Assembly: GCA_009773455.1 (NCBI GenBank)
Contig: WSXU01000018.1
Location: 1 to 64,000 of the forward strand
Reading direction: 5' to 3'
Origin: Bacteroidota bacterium
GTDB taxonomy: Bacteria > Bacteroidota > Bacteroidia > Bacteroidales > Lentimicrobiaceae
DNA length: 64,000 bases
Below are positions 17,482-26,918 of the stretch, one piece after another. The notes below the pieces were generated by a model. That model was not told the origin of the DNA, did no database searches, and saw nothing but the letters and a program-made list of their open reading frames with translations. The position numbers and the translations under genes are program-made. Positions within the stretch are counted from its first letter, which is position 1. Every line of letters starts with the position of its first letter.

Positions 17482-18756
17482 CTAGAACTGATCCATAATG
17501 ATATCCTGTATTGAAATGTCAGATTCAAGCACCATGGCCACAATCGGATTGCCAAATATCAGCCAGGGACTGACTGTATATAAGTCACCCCGGAGTACAA
17601 CCAGCGCGTGAAGAATAAACACTAGCCGGTAAACTCTGCTTGTTCTGCTTAATGTAAGATTTCCTGGATTTAAATAACTGATATACAACAAGTAAATGAG
17701 AGAGAACAGGTTTGAAACAAGAATAAACCTGTTGCTGATTGAATCAACCAGACCCCCGGAAATGATGCTGGCACCAAAAAGAATGAGGGCAAAGGAAAAC
17801 AACCGGTTGGCAAGTAGATCATGTTTGATTTTAAACGAAAAAAACCTGATGAGCAACATCGCAATGTTCACAAAGTAGAAAGTAGAATACTTATCAAAAT
17901 TCACATACCACCGCCAGTTGTCAGTGTGTAATTCCCGGTTTTCCATAAAGGCCGCATCCGTATATTCATTGTACTTGTTCTCAATCGCTGATCCGAAAAA
18001 ACTGACATTTTCCGTTATAAAGCTGGAAAATACCGATGATACAACGGCAATCGCAAGAAATGAATACAAGAATACCCTTCTGTCTGGGAAACCGGCTAAA
18101 TAGAATGCCAGTAAAAAAAGCACCAGGTAAAGCAATGAGAAATGCACAAGAATAGACAAAGCCGCAATAAACAGGAATTTGATCCGCTTTTTAAGTATCA
18201 GGTTAAGTGCCCCATAACAGTATACCATAAATGCCATTCCAAACCTGACCCCGTTGATCCCTGCGGAGAAATTGAGTACAAACACACATCCCAAAAAAAA
18301 CCAAAGATAATGCCTACCCCATCCGGAGGGGGCCAACTCCCAGATTGTACCCATCAGGGCAACAAAAACCCAGAAATAAAGCAATCCGGTTAAAAGAAAA
18401 AACACCTTGGGGTCATCCGAAATCTTCTTGGAAACAAAAAATAAGGTAAATGCGTAAATATCAGGAAAGTCGGATTCCTTATCAGCAATATGGGTGATAT
18501 CATTGATATATTTACTATAGGTATATTCTTTCATGCTCAGATATGTATCTTTGTAGTCCTGACCATCTGAGTTTTTTATAGGTATAAAGGTAAACCCATA
18601 CAAAGCCCCGAAAAGGATGATGAAGATCCTGTACTTCTTATTGCTGAATTGCCTGATTGATGTTATCAACGGCAGCATTGGATAGATGATCCAAAGCATC
18701 AGCAGTGCCCCGACATTTGATTTATGCTGGGCGTTGTTTCTCCTGGTACTACTCAT
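17482..18756 (-). CDS. EpsG/Wzy-like polysaccharide polymerase
   Basis: A 424-residue integral membrane protein with roughly ten hydrophobic segments and a long periplasmic-type loop around residues 230-280. The N-terminal region 'GFTFIPIKNSDGQDYKDTYLSM' resembles the EpsG family. In the Wzx/Wzy pathway it would polymerise the repeat units outside the inner membrane, and a flippase is encoded at 19840-21402. Sequence in this family is poorly conserved, so the call rests on topology and context. Confidence 0.75.
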   Translation of the reverse strand: MSSTRRNNAQHKSNVGALLMLWIIYPMLPLITSIRQFSNKKYRIFIILFGALYGFTFIPIKNSDGQDYKDTYLSMKEYTYSKYINDITHIADKESDFPDIYAFTLFFVSKKISDDPKVFFLLTGLLYFWVFVALMGTIWELAPSGWGRHYLWFFLGCVFVLNFSAGINGVRFGMAFMVYCYGALNLILKKRIKFLFIAALSILVHFSLLYLVLFLLAFYLAGFPDRRVFLYSFLAIAVVSSVFSSFITENVSFFGSAIENKYNEYTDAAFMENRELHTDNWRWYVNFDKYSTFYFVNIAMLLIRFFSFKIKHDLLANRLFSFALILFGASIISGGLVDSISNRFILVSNLFSLIYLLYISYLNPGNLTLSRTSRVYRLVFILHALVVLRGDLYTVSPWLIFGNPIVAMVLESDISIQDIIMDQF

Positions 18757-18770
18757 TAAAATGAAGGATT

Positions 18771-19829
18771 TTAATAAAATGAAATTTCACTTACTGCATG
18801 AATTGCTATAACATGTTCAGCCGGGTACCTGTCAATTTTCATTCTGCTAAGTCTTTTCAACTCATCTCTGAAAAGCATGTAAAGATAATAGTATTTATTC
18901 GCAGGTACATTTAGGAGCATAGATGTTGAATTAATCGACAGAATCAATGAATTTTTCAATTTGATAATAAATAATTCTGCCGGGATGGTAGACCTGATTA
19001 CAGAAACATTGGCAAGATTCTCATATTGCTGATAAGTTGACTCAGATGTTAACGGGTGTGCTTTGATAATCATCCGATTGTGTGGAAATCTCTTTCCCAG
19101 TTCATCAAGCAGTTTAATTTCGGTATTATTTGTACCCTTCATAGGTTGATTCATATAGAATATTACATTTTCACATGCAGGCAGCAAAGCATCGTCCCAG
19201 GCGAAAAGTCTACTCAGTATCTCATCCAACTCAGGTATTGGCAACATTTCGATTTTGCTTAATTCTCTCCCATTCCAATTCCTGTATACATCAGGTGATG
19301 TAAGGTACAGTTTTGAGATTCCTCTTAGAAATCCATAGTGTTTAGAGGTAATGGGTGATAACCAGTTTTCAACTTTGAAACCATTCTTTTTAAGCCATAA
19401 GTTTTGTCTGTGGTTTGAGAGGAATAATCCAAGAGAATGGAATTGCAATTGGGCATATGGTTTTAAACCATCCTGACAGAGAATTACTTCTGAACCATTC
19501 CTATGAAAATGATCCGAAAGTATTACCATCAGTACATCCTGCTCCTGAAAAAAGATAAAGATATCAGGTTTTTTATCCATTAGTTCAATAACAGCATTCC
19601 TTGCGGATTCCGCCAGATCCTTTTCTGATGAGACAACTTCATCAAAATACAGCACTTTTACAGGCAGGTGAGAAAAGTCATATGGTCTGTTTAACCGCTT
19701 GCTTTTTCTGCCGCCACGTATATATAATTCAATATTATATTTTTCAGCGTTGTTATACAATTTCATCATCAGGTTAACTGCAAGCAACAGATGATACTCA
19801 GTACTCACAAAAATCATTATACTTTTCAT
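18771..19829 (-). CDS. Polysialyltransferase/GT52-like glycosyltransferase
   Basis: A 352-residue protein that begins 'IMIFVSTEYHLLLAVNLMMKL', the start pattern of GT52 and polysialyltransferase-like GT-B enzymes. It has a 'IIKAHPLT' segment near residue 255, which matches the HP motif of bacterial sialyl- and polysialyltransferases. A late 'ILSINSTSMLLN' fits the SS motif. It may therefore transfer a nonulosonic acid, but no sialic- or legionaminic-acid synthesis genes are present apart from the CBS-nucleotidyltransferase at 21496-22545. Confidence 0.6.
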   Translation of the reverse strand: MKSIMIFVSTEYHLLLAVNLMMKLYNNAEKYNIELYIRGGRKSKRLNRPYDFSHLPVKVLYFDEVVSSEKDLAESARNAVIELMDKKPDIFIFFQEQDVLMVILSDHFHRNGSEVILCQDGLKPYAQLQFHSLGLFLSNHRQNLWLKKNGFKVENWLSPITSKHYGFLRGISKLYLTSPDVYRNWNGRELSKIEMLPIPELDEILSRLFAWDDALLPACENVIFYMNQPMKGTNNTEIKLLDELGKRFPHNRMIIKAHPLTSESTYQQYENLANVSVIRSTIPAELFIIKLKNSLILSINSTSMLLNVPANKYYYLYMLFRDELKRLSRMKIDRYPAEHVIAIHAVSEISFY

Positions 19830-19839
19830 CGACCAAATA

Positions 19840-21402
19840 TTAACTCCGTGCTTTAATTTTCAATATTCTGATTACCAGTTTGTCAATATACCCTTTCTGA
19901 ACTTTATCCAATGAAAGAAAGTAAAGAATTGTCGGGTAAATTGTAAAAAAGATAATGAAAGTTATTGAGAATTGCTGAAATTCAGACCTCCCAAGGTTTT
20001 GCAACAGCAGTACAAGACCTGAGACCAATACCATCGGAACACCAATCTTTATAAAGACATCGTTGAGAAAAGAGGGTATTGAGAAATGAAGATGCTTTTT
20101 GAGCAGATACAATCTTACAAAAAGAGATACTACTTCCAGAGACATGCCAGTTAAGATAATAGAATATGCGGGATAACCCAGCTTAAAAAACAGATAGGCA
20201 ACAGGCAGATTCAGGATTAAAATCAGACTGACCCAGATATTATATGTTTTTACTTTACCCATTGCATCGAATACAACCTGAATGCCGGCCGACTGCAATT
20301 GAATCAATCCAAACCCAAGAATGAGTTTGCTGAACAGCACAGCATCTTCGGGCACTTTTACCAACCAAAGTTTCAGGATATAGTGAGCTTCAAAAAAAAA
20401 AGGTAAAACAATAACCGAAACCGAGAGAACAGCAAGTTTTGACATTGTTCGCATCAGGTAAATCATTTTTAATGTATCACCGGCACCGGCAGATTTTACA
20501 ATCCTTGGGCTTATTGCACTGATGATTCCCTGGGAAAGTATTGCTACGGCGGCATTAACCTGCATGGCAATACCATAAGCTGCATTTTTAATAACTCCAA
20601 AAAACATATTAAGCAAAACAGAAACGGCCTGGTTCCTGCTCAAAATTGCAAGAGCGCCAACCAAACTCCAACCCATAAATGATAGCATTTCCTTTATAAG
20701 AAGTTTATCCAGATTAATAATATTGAAATTAATTTCATTGTAGAAGCGCTTGCCCCAAAAGAGATTGGCTCCGAAAACCAATATGGTTGACAACAGCAGT
20801 AGAAGGGTATAAAAAATCAGTTTATCAGCACTAACAAAGAGCAGAGTAATTGCAATACCCAGCTTTAATATCGATTCAATAATTCCCAGAATAGCCATGT
20901 ACAGGAAATTTTCGTGTGCACGGAAAACTCCGGTGAAAGGCACTGTAATAATGTTCAGAAAAGTTATAAAGGCAACAATTACTAAAACAATCTTTGTAGC
21001 ATCAAGCCGGTTGAAAGGGATGGTCAGCAACTTATCAACCAGCAAAACACCTACAGTAGAAATTATCAGTAATAACAAAACGCCATAAACTCCATGAATA
21101 GTAAGAGAGGAGATAAAGATTCGTTTAAGTTTATCCGTTTTACCTTCACCAAGGGCAAATGCAATATATCGTTGGGTAGCCGAGGATAGCGACCAGTTTA
21201 AAAATGCAAGCATTCCAACAAGTCCAATGGTCAGTGTATAGATTCCAAAATCCTCAACCCCAAGCGCGTTTAAAATAATCGGGGTGGTTATCAGAGAAAT
21301 AGCCGCTGACGATAATCGCTGAAAATAAATTATCAACGTATTGACGGCTAATTTATCTGTCCCTTTTGCAAGGGCGACTTTCGAAAATAATGATTTAAAC
21401 AT
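19840..21402 (-). CDS. Wzx-type polysaccharide flippase (MOP superfamily)
   Basis: A membrane protein of about 520 residues with 12-14 predicted hydrophobic helices. The N-terminal 'LIIYFQRLSSAAISLITTPIILNALG' is typical of the polysaccharide-specific MOP transporters. It would move the lipid-linked repeat unit across the inner membrane before polymerisation. I chose the ATG at 21402; a TTG start four codons earlier is possible. It is the second gene of the cluster in transcription order. Confidence 0.88.
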   Translation of the reverse strand: MFKSLFSKVALAKGTDKLAVNTLIIYFQRLSSAAISLITTPIILNALGVEDFGIYTLTIGLVGMLAFLNWSLSSATQRYIAFALGEGKTDKLKRIFISSLTIHGVYGVLLLLIISTVGVLLVDKLLTIPFNRLDATKIVLVIVAFITFLNIITVPFTGVFRAHENFLYMAILGIIESILKLGIAITLLFVSADKLIFYTLLLLLSTILVFGANLFWGKRFYNEINFNIINLDKLLIKEMLSFMGWSLVGALAILSRNQAVSVLLNMFFGVIKNAAYGIAMQVNAAVAILSQGIISAISPRIVKSAGAGDTLKMIYLMRTMSKLAVLSVSVIVLPFFFEAHYILKLWLVKVPEDAVLFSKLILGFGLIQLQSAGIQVVFDAMGKVKTYNIWVSLILILNLPVAYLFFKLGYPAYSIILTGMSLEVVSLFVRLYLLKKHLHFSIPSFLNDVFIKIGVPMVLVSGLVLLLQNLGRSEFQQFSITFIIFFTIYPTILYFLSLDKVQKGYIDKLVIRILKIKARS

Positions 21403-21495
21403 CCTCAATTTCAAGTAATATCAATCGCTCTGTTTGTTATCAGGATCAATTTAAAAGTTAAAATATATTTTAATAAATCAGATCAACACTGACTA

Positions 21496-22545
21496 TTATT
21501 TGAAATTAACCGAAATAATATCTTGCTGTGCCTTAATGTAATCATCATGTCTTCCAATATCAAGCCAGTATCCAAAAAAAGGATATGAAATAACCTTTTT
21601 ACCAGCATTCAGTAAATCTTCCATCAATTGGGTTGCATGATAAACTTCATTTCTCCTTATATATTCAAGCATACTTCTCCTGATCAGATAAATTCCTCCA
21701 TTAGCGTAGTAAGTATAAGTAGGTTTCTCACGGAGATTTAAAACATCAGTATTTTTTGTTTCAAGAATTGCATATGGGATATCTACTGAGTAAGGAATCG
21801 TAACTACAGAAAAATCAGCATTCTGCTTTATAAAATCAAGATAAAAATGCTCATAATCTATATTGGTGAGAATATCTGAATTTGTTACAAGAAGAGTTTC
21901 ATGAACAAAATTATCAATTAATCCTACTGCTCCTAATGTACCCAGAGGGTCATTTTCTCTGATGTACTGGATAGAAATATTTCTCTCATGCCCATCGCCA
22001 CCCCATGATTCAATCTGTTCACTAAGGTATCTGGTAGAAATCCAGATATCATCTATTCCAAAAGCTGAAAGTCTGTTAAGATTATGTTCTATTATAGGAA
22101 TTCCTCCAATTTTCAACAATGGCTTGGGCATACTGTCAGTCAATGGTCTAAGCCTTTCGCCTCTTCCACCTGCCATGATCACGCCATCAACGGGCAAATA
22201 CGATTTTAATTCCCTGAAATTGATTACATTAATAACACAATTGTATTTATCAAGGATTGGGATAATCCTGAAATTATTTTCCCGATATTCAATTATTTTC
22301 TCTATACTGAAATCACCTTTTCTGATAAAACGAGGGTTTGGCTGAAGGATATCATCAACAACATCGTCAATTTTAACCCCTTTGAGTAATCCACGACGAA
22401 CATCACCATCAGTAAGCGAGCCAACTAACTTACCGGTTTCATCAGTAATAAAAATAATAGCATCTTTAGCCAGTACATCGAGACGCTCTAGTGCTTCACG
22501 AAGTGAACTGCCTTTTTTCAGTAAGTGTCTTCTGAAAGTATTCAT
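21496..22545 (-). CDS. CBS-domain nucleotidyltransferase (PtmE-like)
   Basis: A 349-residue fusion. Residues 1-115 form a CBS pair ('GKLVGSLTDGDVRRGLL', then 'NNFRIIPILDKYNCVINVI'). Residues 118-345 form a sugar-nucleotidyltransferase with the signature 'VIMAGGRGERLRPLTDSMPKP' and a late 'FGYWLDIGRHDDY'. This architecture is known from PtmE, which makes GDP-glucosamine for legionaminic acid synthesis in Campylobacter, and from similar capsule enzymes. It is the first gene of the cluster in transcription order. The sugar it activates is not readable. Confidence 0.85.
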   Translation of the reverse strand: MNTFRRHLLKKGSSLREALERLDVLAKDAIIFITDETGKLVGSLTDGDVRRGLLKGVKIDDVVDDILQPNPRFIRKGDFSIEKIIEYRENNFRIIPILDKYNCVINVINFRELKSYLPVDGVIMAGGRGERLRPLTDSMPKPLLKIGGIPIIEHNLNRLSAFGIDDIWISTRYLSEQIESWGGDGHERNISIQYIRENDPLGTLGAVGLIDNFVHETLLVTNSDILTNIDYEHFYLDFIKQNADFSVVTIPYSVDIPYAILETKNTDVLNLREKPTYTYYANGGIYLIRRSMLEYIRRNEVYHATQLMEDLLNAGKKVISYPFFGYWLDIGRHDDYIKAQQDIISVNFK

Positions 22546-22830
22546 ATTATAATTTTCTTTTAAAAACAGTTATAACCATTCAAAAAGGGTTTGATACTTG
22601 ATGAAATCTAACTGATCTGGTATTCTCATTCAAATTCCTGTTTCAGTTGTTACACCACATTTTCAGGCTCTCAATAATTAAATCTGGTTCTGGAATTCTA
22701 AAAAGAAATAAATCAAAAAATTTTTAATAAGAACTTGATATCCTGACTACTGATTTTTTAAAAAAAACAGCATTCATAAGCCTTCATATAAACTTTATAC
22801 GCTTTAATTGGGGTTCTGATTTTTTTCATA

Positions 22831-22961
22831 AAATCATGCCCATCGTTCTGGAAAAACATCGCCGTTTTTTTGGGAAAACATGCTCATGTTTTTGTAAAGT
22901 CATGCTTATGTTTTCGGAAAATCATGCTCATGATTTTATAAAGGCATGCTTATGTTTCCGG
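22831..22961. repeat. Six tandem ~22-bp imperfect palindromes
   Basis: Six units begin at about 22831, 22852, 22875, 22896, 22918 and 22940, each 21-23 bp. The core is CATG-CT-CATG inside A- and T-runs. Unit 3 has arms AAACATG/CATGTTT, and unit 5 has arms AAAATCATG/CATGATTTT around CT. The spacing is close to two turns of B-DNA. It lies about 290 bp upstream of the first gene of the polysaccharide cluster. Confidence 0.75.
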
Positions 22962-23544
22962 ATGGCGGGTTCAGGGAGCTTTACTTTTAAGAGATCAATG
23001 CCTTCTTATAATTAATCAGCGTTAACTGTTAGTTGTTCGCTGTTAGTTGTTAACTGAACTTCGGTGGCTCCGCCCGGTCAGTCACATTTACGAAACCTAA
23101 GCGGGACAATGCATTCGTGAAGCAGAATAACAAATATAATGAAATGCTTTAGGAGCATTGGCTGTACAGGGGAAGTAGTTATCAAAGGCCGGGTGTTCAT
23201 AAGTTCCGATGTTCTGGGTTAGGGGTTAGACGTTGGACGTTTGAAGTTCAATGCGTTACGCGCGTTCAATTTGTTCAATGGCTTCGCCGTTCAATGCCCT
23301 TCGGGCGTTCGGGGTTTTATGTTTGACGTTAGGAGTCAGAACGAGTGAGAGAGCGACTTTGCGAGGGAGTGATTATGCGACTTAAGCGACCGAAGCGATG
23401 GTTCGACTCCGCTCACCATGACACTTTAGCGAAAAAAAGCAATTTCTTAGTGTTCCTCAGTGATCTTAGTGACTTAGTGGTTGTTCTTAACCTGTTATTT
23501 AGCAGCGAACGAAGCGACTTAAGCGTTTGGCGTTCGGGGTTAGG

Positions 23545-23654
23545 CGTTGGACGTTAGATGTTGGAATTTGAGAATTTGAGAATTTGAAAATTTGAAAAAG
23601 TTTTGATGGGTTTTCAAACTTCAGGGTTTGGGTTCTTTAATTAAAAGAATATTT
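23545..23654. repeat. Direct repeat left of hicBA
   Basis: About 110 bp that begins 'cgttggacgttagatg', runs through AATTTGAG units and 'gttttgatgggttttcaaac', and ends near 'attaaaag'. It recurs at 24219-24331 in the same orientation with only a few differences. The hicBA pair lies between the copies. Confidence 0.75.
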
Positions 23655-23734
23655 CACACTTCGCATTCTCATTGCTCTTTGCGACAATAACGGACAATCC
23701 GGATGAAAATAGTGAAGGATATGCCGTAGAAAGT

Positions 23735-23944
23735 CTATAAATTGAGAAATAACTCATAGGCTATGCCTGATTGTCTGCTGATGGATTTCAATGTTCCCAA
23801 TGGTATTTCACGTCTTTTCACAGGTAGGATAACAATTTTTGACCCAGATGCAAATTTCATATGACTTCCCGTCTGGCTTTTGAAAATGAAACCAGCTGCC
23901 TCTAAAATCCGGATAACTTTTTCAGATGAGGGCAATTTCGTCAT
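23735..23944 (-). CDS. hicA: HicA toxin (mRNA interferase)
   Basis: A 69-residue protein with the HicA dsRBD-like fold pattern: 'KVIRILEAAGFIFKSQTGSHMKF', where His28 in 'GSHMKF' is the catalytic residue, then 'VILPVKRREIPLGTLKSISRQSG'. HicA degrades mRNA when free of HicB. The start overlaps the hicB stop by one base (TGATG), so the two are translationally coupled, with the antitoxin first. This order is reversed from the classical hicAB arrangement but is common. Confidence 0.92.
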   Translation of the reverse strand: MTKLPSSEKVIRILEAAGFIFKSQTGSHMKFASGSKIVILPVKRREIPLGTLKSISRQSGIAYELFLNL

Positions 23945-24162
23945 CAGAATCTTATTGTCAACTCACCCATCAGGCTCTCGTTGATTTTCAGGTAATTTTT
24001 TCTGGAAGGGATATCTTCGAAGTACAAATCAAGTGCTTCCTTCAGGTTTGTGGTTGCTTCCTCAACTGTTTTACCAAAACTTGCAACCTCAACATTAAGG
24101 CATTGGGAAACAAAATATTTCCCTTCCTTATACACGATGTATTTGATTGTTTTCATGATCAT
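23944..24162 (-). CDS. hicB: HicB antitoxin
   Basis: A protein of about 72 residues from the ATG at 24162, with a second ATG at 24156. It has the partial RNase H-like HicB domain 'YIVYKEGKYFVSQCLNVEVASFGKTVEEA', followed by 'NLKEALDLYFED'. Longer in-frame starts exist upstream, but they read into the flanking direct repeat, so I reject them. It lacks an obvious C-terminal DNA-binding domain, so autoregulation may differ from HicB proteins that have one. It neutralises the HicA encoded just downstream. Confidence 0.88.
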   Translation of the reverse strand: MIMKTIKYIVYKEGKYFVSQCLNVEVASFGKTVEEATTNLKEALDLYFEDIPSRKNYLKINESLMGELTIRF

Positions 24163-24218
24163 TGGTTTACCATCATTCAAAGTTACAAAATTCCGGAGAT
24201 TAAAAGTTGGACGTTGGA

Positions 24219-24331
24219 CGTTGGACGTTAGATGTTGGAATTTGAGAATTTGAGAATTTGAGAATTTGAAAATGTTTTGATGGGTTTTCAAACTTCAGGG
24301 TTAAGGTTCTTTTCGATTAAAAGTATATTTC
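24219..24331. repeat. Direct repeat right of hicBA
   Basis: Near-copy of 23545-23654 in the same orientation. It is preceded by three GTTGGAC heptamers (24205-24229). Together the two repeats bracket the toxin-antitoxin genes within about 680 bp. Confidence 0.75.
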
Positions 24332-24681
24332 TCGGCGGCTCTCTGCGAATTCTCAGCGTTCTCTGCGGTTCAAAGGCGAGGGAGAGACTTTGCAGTTAAC
24401 AACTAACAGATAACAGGTAACAGTTTGGATCGGTTTTCATTATTCTGGCAGGGGCTCTGAACTTAATTTCAGGGACGAGAGACGAGAGGCGAGTGACGAA
24501 ACTCACAACTCCTTACTCCCTACTCCTCACTCATTACTCCTTACTTTTCCGGGGACAAGGGTCGTGGGACGAATCTCCCTACTCCCTACTCCCTACTCCT
24601 TACTCCTTACTCCTTACTCCTTACTTTTTCAGGGGCGAGGGGCGAGGGGCGAAACTCATAACCCAAAGTTCCTTACTTCAC
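24332..24681. repeat. Repeat-filled gap with heptamer tracks
   Basis: No gene recognised. The gap carries AACAGAT-type units near 24399-24425, long CTCCTTA/CTCCCTA heptamer tracks (about 24505-24545 and 24571-24637) and a GGGCGAG track (24632-24652). All are 7-bp unit tandem repeats. Confidence 0.65.
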
Positions 24682-25212
24682 TTACTCTACCCCAAAAAGC
24701 AGCAGGCGTTCCGGGTACTGCGGAAGCATGGATATCTCTTCACCCGAATTCAGGATCAGGTAACGGATCTTCCGGTCGACCAGTTTTTCCGCTTTTCCGA
24801 TCAGGTTGAGCAGGTATTCCGAGTTGATGTCATCACCTACCAGCAGCAGGTCGATGATGCGGCTGTCGCGGCCACGGGCAAAATCGCCGATCAGCCAGGC
24901 CTGCCTGAGTCCGCCAAGTTCATTAAGTACATTTTCCACCACACGGTCGATGCCGGTGTATTTCATCAGGATGCTGTGTATGTCGCTGAAAAGCGGATGC
25001 TTCACATTGGCGCCGAAAATCTTCTTGTTGCCCTTCATCTGACTGGTAAGCATACCGGCCTCTTCAAAGCGATTTAATTCCACCCTGATGGCATTGGTCG
25101 ATTCCCCGAACTCAGCTTCCAGGTCGCGCAGATAGGAGCGCGTAGAGGCGTTCAGGAAGAATTTGACCAGTAACTTAAGCCTGGTTTTGGAGGTTACGAG
25201 AGTGTCCAGCAT
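24682..25212 (-). CDS. Winged-helix regulator with degenerate nucleotidyltransferase-like domain
   Basis: A protein of about 176 residues. The N-terminal 80 residues read as an ArsR-like winged helix ('RSYLRDLEAEFGESTNAIRVEL'). The C-terminal part has 'WLIGDFARGRDSRIIDLLLVG', which resembles the GSFARG...DIDL motif of MNT-type nucleotidyltransferases but without the full acidic pair. Similar proteins occur near Bacteroidota polysaccharide loci. I chose the ATG at 25212; a TTG further upstream lies inside the AACAACT heptamer repeat, which abuts the gene. DNA target unknown. Confidence 0.65.
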   Translation of the reverse strand: MLDTLVTSKTRLKLLVKFFLNASTRSYLRDLEAEFGESTNAIRVELNRFEEAGMLTSQMKGNKKIFGANVKHPLFSDIHSILMKYTGIDRVVENVLNELGGLRQAWLIGDFARGRDSRIIDLLLVGDDINSEYLLNLIGKAEKLVDRKIRYLILNSGEEISMLPQYPERLLLFGVE

Positions 25213-25258
25213 TGATTTAACTAACAACTAACAACTAACAACTAACAACTAACAACTT
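25213..25258. repeat. AACAACT heptamer tandem repeat
   Basis: Five to six copies of the 7-bp unit directly abut the start codon of the regulator at 25212, where a ribosome binding site would be expected. Confidence 0.8.
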
Positions 25259-25404
25259 GCAGATTTCAGTTATCAGTTATCAGTTTTTAGTTAACAAGTT
25301 ACAGTTGACAGGTTTCAATAAATAAATAACTATAATTGACTAATGGTTAATATGGTCAATGATTTCAGAAAATTGCTTTAAGCAAAAGAAAAGATTTATC
25401 CGGA

Positions 25405-25797
25405 TCAGCTATGGGAATACCCCTTTTTAGCTTTTGATTCTTCAATTAATTTCTGCTTTAGCGTATTTATTGAGGATATAAGCATTTTCATCAGCTCTTT
25501 ATTGTCAGAAATTAAATCAACCGCTGTCTCAGAGTTAATAAAATCTGTATCTCGTAAAAGAGAAAGCCAGTATTCAGTTTCATTAACTTCTTTCAGTGCA
25601 ATACTATACTTGGAGATGAAATCAGGAGTTGACTGTGCAAATTCAGCTTCACGGATAAGGGCTCCTGGTGAGGTTCCGCATTTGAGTAGTTGTTTGCTCA
25701 GAATAAATTCTTTTTGCTCAGAAATCAGTTGCCGATAAATCCTGATTATCTTTAGTGCAAATGCATAACTTTTAATTCTCAAAATACTTTCTTTCAT
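25405..25797 (-). CDS. Four-helix-bundle (IVP/S23-type) protein
   Basis: A 130-residue, wholly helical protein of the family first found encoded within 23S rRNA intervening sequences. Typical features are 'KSYAFALKIIRIYRQLI', 'LSKQLLKCGTSPGALIREAEFAQS' and 'EVNETEYWLSLLRDT'. In Bacteroidota these are often stand-alone genes near polysaccharide loci, with no established function. No rRNA is near it here. It is flanked on both sides by repeat-rich gaps. Confidence 0.85.
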   Translation of the reverse strand: MKESILRIKSYAFALKIIRIYRQLISEQKEFILSKQLLKCGTSPGALIREAEFAQSTPDFISKYSIALKEVNETEYWLSLLRDTDFINSETAVDLISDNKELMKMLISSINTLKQKLIEESKAKKGYSHS

Positions 25798-26352
25798 GCT
25801 ATATCTAAGTTATCTTAAATAAGAACACTGAAACCAAACCCCTTCAACATTATCTTAAAACTTACGTTACTTTTCAGTCTTTAAACCATCAGCTTCCATC
25901 AGTTAACTGCTACCTATAAATTGCTAACTACTTCCTATTTTTTTTAACTGTTAGTTGTTAGTTGTTAGTTGTTAACTGTTAACCGAGGACGGCTCCGCCC
26001 GGTCAGTCACACCAGATGTTCCGACCAGGCAAATGATATTTAGTACGATATTGAGTAACAAATATACTCATTAATTAAAATATTTCAAATAAGTAATGTT
26101 AATTTTCAGAGAATTTTTCACTCCATCCCTGCACAGATGATGCGGTGCGGCTGTGTTTGCGTTCAGGTGTCTTTCTGAGGTCAGAGGTCAGAAGTTGGCA
26201 GTAGGCAGTAAGCAGTTGGCAGAGTAAAGTCAGACGTAAGCGGTAGGCAGCAGGCAGTCGGAAGTAAGAAATAAGATGTCAGATGTAGGCATTCAGTAAA
26301 AATCGTAAATCCCAAATCGTAAATCGTAAATCGTAAATCGTAAATCCGAAAT

Positions 26353-26599
26353 CCCTGTGGCTTCGATACGATTTGCAGCCGGATTGTTTTCGCTTAACCA
26401 GAAAAAAAAGCAAATAATTCTGCCACCGTCACATCGTATCAGAAGGGCTCCCGGCCTATGGAGGGAAAAGTGCATACCAACCAAGACGCGCAGTGGCGGA
26501 CAAACTTTAATTGGGTGCAATTGAATTCAAACCAGGCTGCAGAGTTCGCATCAGAAGGTAAGATGCGAACCAACGAAGATTGTTTTCGCTTAACCAGGA
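26353..26599. repeat. Long repeat, copy A
   Basis: About 247 bp that recurs at 26919-27164 with a few changes. The segment 'attgttttcgcttaaccag' occurs near both ends within each full copy. Reading frames in both copies give near-identical peptides, but these follow from the repeat and show no known domain. Confidence 0.8.
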
Positions 26600-26918
26600 T
26601 AAAAAAGCAAATCACTCAGCCACCTTCCATCCCGCATGTTAAATAAATCCGAAATCCGCAATCCAAAATCCATCACTCAGCCACCTTCCATCCCGCATGT
26701 TAAATAAATCCGAAATCCGCAATCCAAAATCCCACCGCCTTTGGCGGGGCAGGCGAAATCCGAAATCCCACCTCCTTTGGCGAGGCAGGCGAAATCCGAA
26801 ATAGTATGTTAGACATTTGAAATTAGAATTTAGAAATTAACTTTCTCCTTGTCTCCATTTCTCCATCTCGCCTGGTCTCTATCTTTAAATCCGAATTCCG
26901 AATTCCGAATTCCACAAC

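Larger units (their letters stand above)
22546..23734. other. Long non-coding gap: AT-rich leader then repeats
   Basis: No convincing gene. 22546-22830 is AT-rich and should hold the promoter of the polysaccharide cluster, but I cannot point to a clear TAnnTTTG box. 22831-22961 is the tandem palindrome array. 23025-23110 has the TTAGTTG heptamer and a 'ggctccgcccggtcagtcaca' element (23066-23086, again 25991-26011). 23246-23316 has TTCAA-hairpin-GTTCA modules, 23440-23487 the 'cttagtg' element, and 23545-23654 the direct repeat shared with 24219-24331. Confidence 0.6.

Noticed and set aside
22831-22961. Possible CRISPR array
   Set aside because: The units are contiguous 21-23-bp palindromes with no unique spacers, and no cas genes are in the window.
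25405-25797. Marker of a 23S rRNA intervening sequence
   Set aside because: The protein belongs to that family, but no rRNA sequence flanks it.
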